DNA from: Actinobacteria bacterium UBA7422
Lineage (GTDB): Bacteria; Actinomycetota; Actinomycetes; S36-B12
Direction: 5' to 3'
Assembly: GCA_002469525.1 (NCBI GenBank)
Contig: DKME01000115.1
Location: forward strand, 1-6,892
Length of the DNA: 6,892 bases
Of this stretch, positions 1-3,979 are shown piece by piece. How positions within the stretch are numbered: the first letter of the stretch is position 1; each line of letters starts with the position of its first letter. Position numbers and translations under genes: made by a program. Below the pieces are notes generated by a model, which saw only the letters and a program-made list of their open reading frames with translations, had not been told where the DNA came from and ran no database searches.

Positions 1-476
1 CCATCACCATGGTCGTCCCCATCTTCCGAGTGCGAAGCAACTCCAAATTCAATGGGGTCAATCAGAGGAGCGACCTCAAAAATATTGGCTCCGTCACTGG
101 CTGCACCCTCCAAAGAGTCGGTTAATCCAGCCTCTAAGTCGAGCCCGTTTGCGACAACCAAGTCCGCGTTGACCAACGAGGCAATTTGAGCAGAGGAAGC
201 TGAGAAGTCGTGCGGGTCGACACCGATTGGCGTGAGAACCTCGACCGTGCCACCGGCGCAGTCAACAATGTCCTGGGCAACGTCTCCCAGCATGGTGGTG
301 GTTGCTACAACTGAAGCGATTCCGGTGGTTTCGTCGAGCTCAGCGGTTGCCGTGGATGCTGGCGTGGTGGGCGAACTCGCTGTTTCAGTGGTGGAGGAAT
401 CCCCACTTGAACACGCAGACAAGATCAGGGCGGAGGATGCTAGGAGGCTGAGTAATAGCTTTTTTGTGGTTGTCAT
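1..476 (-). CDS. znuA: Zinc-type metal ABC transporter substrate-binding lipoprotein (N-terminal 158 residues, cut by window edge)
   Basis: This would be the extracytoplasmic, lipid-anchored protein that captures a divalent metal (zinc most likely, manganese possible) and passes it to an ABC permease and ATPase. The precursor begins MTTTKK, followed by a hydrophobic stretch and a lipobox LSAC, with the lipidated Cys at residue 22. A Ser/Thr/Pro-rich tether spans about 23-50. The cluster A-I (ZnuA/TroA) fold starts near residue 54. The GVDPHDF segment supplies His89, which matches the first metal ligand of the family, and ADLVVANGLDLE (104-115) is the typical following strand and helix. The visible end, SHSEDGDDHGDG, looks like the start of the His/acidic loop found in zinc-binding members. 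The ATG at 476 is chosen because it gives a full signal peptide and sits 6 nt after a -10 element, with no Shine-Dalgarno, so the mRNA is probably leaderless. A Fur-family box covers the promoter. The remaining half, the permease and the ATPase are expected beyond the left edge. Family is firm; zinc is inferred. Confidence 0.9.
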   Translation of the reverse strand, partial: MTTTKKLLLSLLASSALILSACSSGDSSTTETASSPTTPASTATAELDETTGIASVVATTTMLGDVAQDIVDCAGGTVEVLTPIGVDPHDFSASSAQIASLVNADLVVANGLDLEAGLTDSLEGAASDGANIFEVAPLIDPIEFGVASHSEDGDDHGD

Positions 477-482
477 GGAGCG

Positions 483-511
483 AACATAGTCTTAATGATA
501 ATGATTGTCAA
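483..511 (-). promoter_or_regulatory. Sigma-70-type promoter of the metal-binding lipoprotein gene
   Basis: Read on the minus strand, a perfect -35 TTGACA (511-506) is followed by a 17-nt spacer and a -10 TATGTT (488-483). The ATG begins 6 nt after the -10, so transcription should start at or one base before the A of the start codon, giving a leaderless mRNA. The Fur/Zur-type box overlaps the -35 and most of the spacer, so a bound repressor would block RNA polymerase directly. Confidence 0.75.
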
Positions 512-524
512 GTGCAATAAGACT
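488..524. repeat. 7-bp inverted repeat flanking the metal box
   Basis: AGTCTTA (488-494) and TAAGACT (518-524) are perfect inverted arms separated by 23 bp. They enclose the Fur/Zur-type box and the -35, and the right arm reaches the last base of the stop codon of the upstream membrane-protein gene. The arms could add a regulator half-site at each side or form a weak hairpin at the end of the upstream transcript. They could also be chance in AT-rich DNA. Confidence 0.4.
496..510. promoter_or_regulatory. Fur-family (probably Zur) operator upstream of the metal-uptake gene
   Basis: The plus strand reads TGATAATGATTGTCA, a 7-1-7 inverted repeat with one mismatched pair. This matches the classic Fur-superfamily box. 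The gene behind it is a ZnuA-type lipoprotein, and iron in actinobacteria is mostly handled by DtxR/IdeR with an unrelated operator, so Zur is the likeliest reader. That assignment is inference. The box shares 14 of 15 bases with the one at 3896-3910. Confidence 0.75.
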
Positions 525-943
525 TAAAATGATCCGCCGAATTTGAGGATCGCAAGGCCAAAGAGTGCACCCACAACCAAGATCCGCATGAACCTTCGAC
601 CTGAGCTCAATAGTGGCCAGGATAGAGCGAGCAGCCAGCCAAGGAAGGCGCCAACGATTAACAGAAATATGGCACCGAGCCATGCGAAAGTGTCACTGAG
701 AATCAGGCCAAGTAGAAGTGAGGAGCCAAGTCCCACAACTAAGAGCCAGCGAGGGGCTGAGGTTACGACGGCAAGGATCGGGTAACTCTTGCGCTCAAAT
801 GCTGCGCGACTTCGACTGGAAGAGTATTTGGGAGATCTAGGCACTCCAGGTGTTGCGGGCTGGTTACTGCCGGACTGAAATTGTGGGCCACGTGGGCCGC
901 GGACACCACCAGAACCTTTTTGGTTCTTCTTGTTCTTGGCCAC
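524..943 (-). CDS. Small three-helix membrane protein, DUF6703-like
   Basis: A 139-residue protein of unknown function. Residues 1-52 are a basic, Gly/Pro/Ser-rich tail starting MAKNKKNQKG, likely disordered and cytoplasmic. Three hydrophobic segments follow at about 66-83, 87-108 and 119-134. The pattern SYPILAVV, then PRWLLVV, GAFLGWLLALSWPLL and RRFMRILVVGALFGLA resembles the actinobacterial DUF6703 family; I recognise this by pattern only and have not searched. The start is the GTG at 943, because AAAGGA (954-949) lies 5 nt upstream and no nearby ATG is available. The gene ends 47 bp before the lipoprotein gene on the same strand, but that gene has its own promoter, so the two need not be one operon. 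It is divergent from the monooxygenase-like gene across 78 bp. Coding status is well supported by composition and the RBS; function is unknown. Confidence 0.8.
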   Translation of the reverse strand: MAKNKKNQKGSGGVRGPRGPQFQSGSNQPATPGVPRSPKYSSSRSRAAFERKSYPILAVVTSAPRWLLVVGLGSSLLLGLILSDTFAWLGAIFLLIVGAFLGWLLALSWPLLSSGRRFMRILVVGALFGLAILKFGGSF

Positions 944-948
944 AATGG

Positions 949-954
949 TCCTTT
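949..954 (-). promoter_or_regulatory. Shine-Dalgarno deciding the GTG start of the small membrane protein
   Basis: AAAGGA on the minus strand is separated by CCATT (5 nt) from the GTG at 943. It is the only good ribosome-binding site near this end of the reading frame, so it fixes the non-ATG start. Confidence 0.7.
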
Positions 955-1009
955 CAGGTGTAACTCTTCCCGAGTGAAAACCCGGCGCAACCCAAACTCT
1001 AGTGCGCGT

Positions 1010-1015
1010 TAATCT
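1010..1015 (+). promoter_or_regulatory. -10 element of a probable leaderless promoter for the ABM gene
   Basis: TAATCT fits TANNNT and ends exactly 6 nt before the GTG at 1022, the spacing that gives a leaderless mRNA. No Shine-Dalgarno precedes the GTG and no convincing -35 is present, which is common for such promoters in actinobacteria. Confidence 0.5.
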
Positions 1016-1021
1016 TCACGG

Positions 1022-1429
1022 GTGAGCCTCCCAGATTTCATGAATGTCAAAGCGAACGCTATTGCCGTGATTGCGCAGCTCGTTGTTCCAGAGGGGGATC
1101 GTGCCCAGTTCGATCAAGGATATGCACGAATAGGTGAACTCGTTGCCCAGTCACCGGGTTTTTTGTCCAGTGAACTTGGGCAGTCAACCGACTCACTGCA
1201 GGACCTCACTTTGATCCACCGCTGGGAAGGCGTGGGCGCCTACCGCAAGTTTTTGAGCAGATATGAGGTGAAGTTAGAGGTGATTCCGTTCCTGTCCAAG
1301 TTCACCAAGGAATCGGTTACGGTTGAAATTATTAGCGACTCACAATCGGATATGAGCCAAAGTGCTGCCAGCTCACTCGCACCCGATGCTCAAACTTTTG
1401 ATCGCGGGAGCATCCACGGTGAGCGCTAA
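1022..1429 (+). CDS. Antibiotic biosynthesis monooxygenase (ABM)-fold protein
   Basis: A 135-residue protein built on one ferredoxin-like ABM domain, roughly residues 10-105. It shows the usual order: strand IAVIAQLVVPEG, helix to ELVAQSPGFLSSELGQS, strand DLTLIHRWEGVGAYRKF, then a YEVKLEVIPFLSKF segment and a final strand SVTVEII. The family includes small cofactor-free oxygenases and haem-handling proteins, but many members have no known substrate, so no reaction is assigned. The tail from about 106 is Ser/Gln/Asp-rich and looks disordered. GTG 1022 is favoured over ATG 1040 because it sits 6 nt after TAATCT, giving a leaderless start, and because a start like SLPDFMNVKANA is, from memory, usual in actinobacterial homologues found near glyS. 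The end overlaps the phosphoribosyltransferase-like gene by 11 bp, so the two are probably co-transcribed. Confidence 0.85.
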   Translation: MSLPDFMNVKANAIAVIAQLVVPEGDRAQFDQGYARIGELVAQSPGFLSSELGQSTDSLQDLTLIHRWEGVGAYRKFLSRYEVKLEVIPFLSKFTKESVTVEIISDSQSDMSQSAASSLAPDAQTFDRGSIHGER

Positions 1430-1952
1430 GTTTGAAAACCTTTTCGACGCAGGGATTGAACTGGGTTCGCTCTTGCAGGAGCAGTATTCCGATTTAATTT
1501 CCGATGCCCTAATTGCGTGCGTCATGCCTAACGGTGTTCCGGTTGCATTAGGCATTGAAAGCGTGACCGGCGCACGTGAGCTTTTCGGCATTCACCTAAG
1601 TCGAACGAGTGAGTCCGCAGAATTAGATCAGAAATTTGTGGAAAATTTTGATGCGGGCAAGGTTAATGGCAAGCGAGTGATCATGGTCGACGACGGTGTT
1701 GAAACCGGGACGGCGGCGCTGTTGTGTGGGCAGTGGTTGCGAACACTTGGAGTGAGCGAACTGGTCCTAGCAGTGCCCGTGTGCCCACGCACGGCCATGA
1801 ACCAACTGCAGTTCCTGTTCCCCACTATCGTTTCTGTTCAGTCGCCTTTGGGTGCTCGATCCCTTGCTTGGCATTACACCGACTTTGACGTCATTGACCT
1901 TGATAGTGCAATTGCACTCCTTGAGCAGCGATCGAAGGCGATGGGCGCTTAA
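1419..1952 (+). CDS. Short phosphoribosyltransferase-like protein (COG1926-like)
   Basis: A 177-residue type I phosphoribosyltransferase-fold protein. The key evidence is the PRPP-binding loop RVIMVDDGVETGTA (86-99), with paired Asp91-Asp92 and the TGT turn. Upstream, FDAGIELGSLL (9-19) resembles the DR-DAG-L opening of this family, and MPNGVPVALGIE (36-47) resembles its PRGGVPVA motif. The end, WHYTDFDVIDLDSAIALL, matches the family's usual Tyr-x-Asp-Phe finish. The substrate is unknown. GTG 1419 is chosen because the family motif then begins near the N-terminus, GGGAG (1406-1410) lies 8 nt upstream, and the overlap with the preceding gene falls to 11 bp. Starting at GTG 1362 or ATG 1386 would add 19 or 11 residues read through the tail of the ABM gene. 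It is shorter than the roughly 210 residues I expect: the segment between LSRTS (60-64) and the PRPP loop is reduced, so it may be a regulatory or degenerate member. Confidence 0.8.
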   Translation: MSAKFENLFDAGIELGSLLQEQYSDLISDALIACVMPNGVPVALGIESVTGARELFGIHLSRTSESAELDQKFVENFDAGKVNGKRVIMVDDGVETGTAALLCGQWLRTLGVSELVLAVPVCPRTAMNQLQFLFPTIVSVQSPLGARSLAWHYTDFDVIDLDSAIALLEQRSKAMGA

Positions 1953-1962
1953 AGCTCACCAT

Positions 1963-1968
1963 TAGACT
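1963..1968 (+). promoter_or_regulatory. -10 element of a probable leaderless glyS promoter
   Basis: TAGACT fits TANNNT and ends exactly 6 nt before the glyS ATG at 1975. There is no Shine-Dalgarno in the 22-bp gap and no clear -35. glyS can therefore probably be transcribed on its own as well as by read-through from the two genes before it. Confidence 0.5.
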
Positions 1969-1974
1969 CATGCC

Positions 1975-3348
1975 ATGGATCGTGTTGACGCAGTCGTAAA
2001 CCTTGCCAAGCGCCGTGGATTTGTATTTCAGTCCTCAGAGATTTATGGCGGTAGCCGCTCGGCCTGGGACTACGGCCCCAACGGGGTTGAACTCAAAGAG
2101 AACGTGCGCAAGCAGTGGTGGCAAGCGGTGGTGCGTCAGCGCGAGGACGTTGTCGGCCTTGACTCCTCAGTGATTTTGGCCCCGCAGGTATGGGAAGCAT
2201 CAGGCCATGTCAACGCTTTTGCAGACCCACTTACCGAGTGCAAGAACTGCCACAAGCGGTACCGCGCGGACCAGTTGATCGAAGCGTACGAAGAAAAGCA
2301 CAACAGGCTCCCAACCAACGGTTTGGCCGACATTAACTGCGCCAACTGCGGAACAAAAGGCGAATTCACCGAGCCACGCGACTTCAACGGCATGTTGCGC
2401 ACAACGGTTGGTGTCGCCGAAGACAGCGCCGCCATTCACTACCTCCGACCAGAAACCGCACAAGGTATTTTCGTGAACTACCTCAACGTAATGACCGCGG
2501 CCCGCAAGAAGCCACCGTTTGGCATCGGTCAGACCGGAAAGAGTTTCCGCAACGAAATTACTCCTGGCAACTTCATTTTCCGTACCCGCGAGTTTGAGCA
2601 AATGGAGATGGAATTTTTCGTTAAACCGGGCACGGACGAAGAGTGGCACGACTATTGGTTGGACGAGCGCTGGAATTGGTATGTAGACCTTGGCATGAAT
2701 CCAGAGAACATGCGGCGCTTTGAGCACCCCCAAGAAAAGCTCAGTCACTACTCAAAGCGAACCGTCGACATCGAATACCGGTTTAAGTTTGGTGGAAGCG
2801 AGTGGGCTGAACTTGAAGGCGTAGCAAACCGCACCGACTTCGACCTCAAAACCCATAGCGAACATTCCGGTGCCGATCTGACCTACTTCGATCAAGAGTC
2901 GGGGGAGCGTTGGACTCCTTTTGTTATTGAACCTGCAGCAGGATTGAACCGCGCCATGTTTGCATTCTTGCTCGACGCCTACGACGAAGACGAAGCACCC
3001 AATTCAAAGGGTGGCGTGGACAAGCGCACGGTCCTGCGTCTTGACCCACGCCTTACGCCCGTGAAGGCAGCGGTTCTTCCGCTTTCCCGTAATGCAGACC
3101 TTGGGCCAAAAGCCCACGGGATTGCAGCAGAACTTCGCAAGCGTTGGAATATTGACTTTGACGACGCTGGTGCGATCGGTCGCCGCTACCGCAGACAAGA
3201 CGAGATCGGAACCCCGTACTGCATCACGGTTGATTTTGATTCACTCGAAGACCAAGCCGTAACAATCCGGGATCGGGACACTATGGCGCAAGAACGCATT
3301 GGTATTGATGCGCTCGCCGGCTGGTTAAGTGAGCGCATCCCGATCTAA
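1975..3348 (+). CDS. glyS: Glycyl-tRNA synthetase (class II, single-chain dimeric type)
   Basis: Charges tRNA-Gly with glycine in the cytosol. The 457 residues match the compact bacterial homodimeric form, not the alpha/beta tetrameric type. The N-terminus VVNLAKRRGFVFQSSEIYGG is typical. WDYGPNGVELKENV (31-44) belongs to motif 1. A zinc-ribbon insert carries Cys89, Cys92, Cys122 and Cys125 (CKNC and CANC), so the enzyme probably binds zinc. RPETAQGIF (158-166) and motif 2, FRNEITPGNFIFRTREF (191-207), with Arg192, Glu194 and Arg203, build the ATP and glycine site. WAELEGVANRTDFDL (277-291) and motif 3, EPAAGLNRAMFAFLLDAY (319-336), complete the core. The anticodon-binding domain runs from about 354 to the end. 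The start is ATG 1975, 6 nt after a TAGACT -10. The stop overlaps the stop of the convergent zinc-ribbon gene, leaving no space for a terminator between them. Full length, no damage seen. Confidence 0.97.
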   Translation: MDRVDAVVNLAKRRGFVFQSSEIYGGSRSAWDYGPNGVELKENVRKQWWQAVVRQREDVVGLDSSVILAPQVWEASGHVNAFADPLTECKNCHKRYRADQLIEAYEEKHNRLPTNGLADINCANCGTKGEFTEPRDFNGMLRTTVGVAEDSAAIHYLRPETAQGIFVNYLNVMTAARKKPPFGIGQTGKSFRNEITPGNFIFRTREFEQMEMEFFVKPGTDEEWHDYWLDERWNWYVDLGMNPENMRRFEHPQEKLSHYSKRTVDIEYRFKFGGSEWAELEGVANRTDFDLKTHSEHSGADLTYFDQESGERWTPFVIEPAAGLNRAMFAFLLDAYDEDEAPNSKGGVDKRTVLRLDPRLTPVKAAVLPLSRNADLGPKAHGIAAELRKRWNIDFDDAGAIGRRYRRQDEIGTPYCITVDFDSLEDQAVTIRDRDTMAQERIGIDALAGWLSERIPI

Positions 3349-3587
3349 TTGTTCCAATCCTCGATATGTCCTTCGGGACGATCTAATGGGCACGGGGCTG
3401 TGAGCAAGCTGCCACAGTCCGCACACTCCGCATCCAGTAGGTAACCCGCTATTTCGTAGTCCTCAAAGATGACTTTCACCACCATCACATTGCCGCCACA
3501 AACGACACATGCATTGGTAGGAATGCCCCGTTGGTCGATTGTGTCGGAGCCCTGCGGGCTCTTCTGGCCTCGATGGTTGTGGTTCAC
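3345..3587 (-). CDS. Small zinc-ribbon-like protein of unknown function
   Basis: An 80-residue acidic protein I do not recognise. It has two CxxC knuckles, ACVVCGG (Cys27, Cys30) and AECADCGS (Cys55, Cys58), separated by 24 residues predicted to form a beta hairpin (VMVVKVIFEDYEIAGYLLDA). This layout is typical of a structural zinc ribbon. A fifth Cys at 66 follows in LLTAPCPLDRP. The N-terminal 25 residues are polar, with NHNH near the start. The start is GTG 3587, 2 nt after the TAG of the HU-family gene, with no clear Shine-Dalgarno, so translation is probably coupled to the upstream gene. The position makes it the second gene of an operon led by a Fur/Zur-type box, suggesting a role in zinc shortage such as a metal-responsive partner, sensor or chaperone; that is inference. 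The stop overlaps the glyS stop on the other strand by 4 bp. Coding status is good, function unknown. Confidence 0.75.
   Translation of the reverse strand: MNHNHRGQKSPQGSDTIDQRGIPTNACVVCGGNVMVVKVIFEDYEIAGYLLDAECADCGSLLTAPCPLDRPEGHIEDWNN
3363..3383 (+). terminator. Hairpin just past glyS with a C(UUCG)G tetraloop, possible terminator
   Basis: GTCC-TTCG-GGAC (3368-3379) forms a 4-bp stem closed by the very stable UUCG loop, with outer GAT/ATC arms (3363-3365 and 3381-3383) across a small internal loop. It starts 15 nt after the glyS stop. No T-run follows, so it would be an atypical or Rho-assisted terminator. A second hairpin, with an 8-bp stem including one G-T pair, lies at 3395-3420. Both are inside the convergent zinc-ribbon gene, so their sequence is also constrained by coding. 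Confidence 0.3.
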
Positions 3588-3589
3588 GG

Positions 3590-3883
3590 CTAGTTGCCGG
3601 TAGCAGGAATACCTGCAACAGCCCGCTTAAGTCCATGACCGGCGGCGATACGAACGGCCTTTCGCGCGGAAATTTCCAATGGTGCGCCGGTCTTTGGGTT
3701 TCGCCCGGTTCGCGCGCTACGTTCGACAACGTCAAGGGTGAGGAATCCAGGAATGGTTACTTTTTCTTGGTTCATCAGTGACTCGATAACAACGGCCTGA
3801 ATACTGGTGAGAACCTGCTCGACGCTGGCGGTGGGAACTCCACTGTGAGCTGATGCGGCGGTGATGAGTTCAGAACGGTTCAT
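3590..3883 (-). CDS. HU-family DNA-binding (nucleoid) protein, probably metal-regulated
   Basis: A 97-residue HU/IHF-family protein that would bind and bend DNA as a dimer. The N-terminal helical part is MNRSELITAASAHSGV through SIQAVVIESLM, followed by EKVTIPGFLTLDVVERSART (40-59) and the beta-arm tip GRNPKTG (60-66). Pro63 is the residue that wedges between base pairs. It lacks the Lys/Ala-rich C-terminal tail of mycobacterial HupB and streptomycete HupS. It departs from housekeeping HU: the common GFGTF core is GFLTL here, and the usual PxFKAG near the end is VRIAAG, with fewer lysines. It is therefore probably a specialised paralogue. ATG 3883 has an excellent AAGGAG (3893-3888) 4 nt upstream. 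A 15-bp Fur/Zur-type box ends 13 nt before the start codon, so expression should rise when the metal is scarce. The zinc-ribbon gene follows after 2 nt. Family certain, metal control inferred. Confidence 0.93.
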   Translation of the reverse strand: MNRSELITAASAHSGVPTASVEQVLTSIQAVVIESLMNQEKVTIPGFLTLDVVERSARTGRNPKTGAPLEISARKAVRIAAGHGLKRAVAGIPATGN

Positions 3884-3895
3884 ATGACTCCTTAG

Positions 3896-3910
3896 TGATA
3901 ATGATTTTCA
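3896..3910. promoter_or_regulatory. Second Fur-family (probably Zur) operator, upstream of the HU-family gene
   Basis: The plus strand reads TGATAATGATTTTCA, a 7-1-7 inverted repeat with one mismatched pair. It differs from the box at 496-510 at a single base (T for G at position 12). It lies between the putative -10 and the Shine-Dalgarno of the HU-family gene, where bound repressor would block initiation or early elongation. Two CATATG palindromes at 3881-3886 and 3920-3925 lie symmetrically about its centre base 3903. Confidence 0.75.
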
Positions 3911-3912
3911 TT

Positions 3913-3918
3913 ACCATA
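3913..3918 (-). promoter_or_regulatory. Possible -10 element for the HU/zinc-ribbon operon
   Basis: TATGGT on the minus strand fits TANNNT, and transcription would begin inside the operator, leaving a leader of roughly 25 nt that contains AAGGAG. The -35 region at the right spacing (CTGATG) is poor. This is the best match in the 96-bp gap, but it is weak. Confidence 0.3.
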
Positions 3919-3962
3919 ACATATGAGCCTATATTCATCAGTTTTGCCGGTGATGGGTGACA

Positions 3963-3977
3963 CCCGCGTGTCGCGGG
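3963..3977 (-). terminator. GC hairpin directly after the antiporter gene, possible terminator
   Basis: CCCGCG and CGCGGG form a perfect 6-bp stem with a 3-nt loop, 2 nt past the antiporter stop codon. A wider pairing, GTGAT (3983-3979) with ATCAC (3954-3950), brackets it. No T-run follows, so it would be of the tract-less kind. It would separate the antiporter transcript from the metal-controlled operon. Confidence 0.4.
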
Positions 3978-3979
3978 AA

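Noticed and set aside
232..489. Plus-strand 85-residue open frame over the left end
   Set aside because: It lies opposite the lipoprotein gene, whose signal peptide, lipobox and metal-site motif are clear. Its Val/Ser-rich composition is the mirror of that gene and it has no family features.
763..990. Minus-strand 75-residue frame overlapping the small membrane protein
   Set aside because: It runs in another frame across the well-supported membrane-protein gene and its RBS, with no family pattern.
2200..2748. Minus-strand 182-residue open frame inside glyS
   Set aside because: It is antisense to the motif 1 to motif 2 region of a clearly intact synthetase, with no start signal or recognisable domain.
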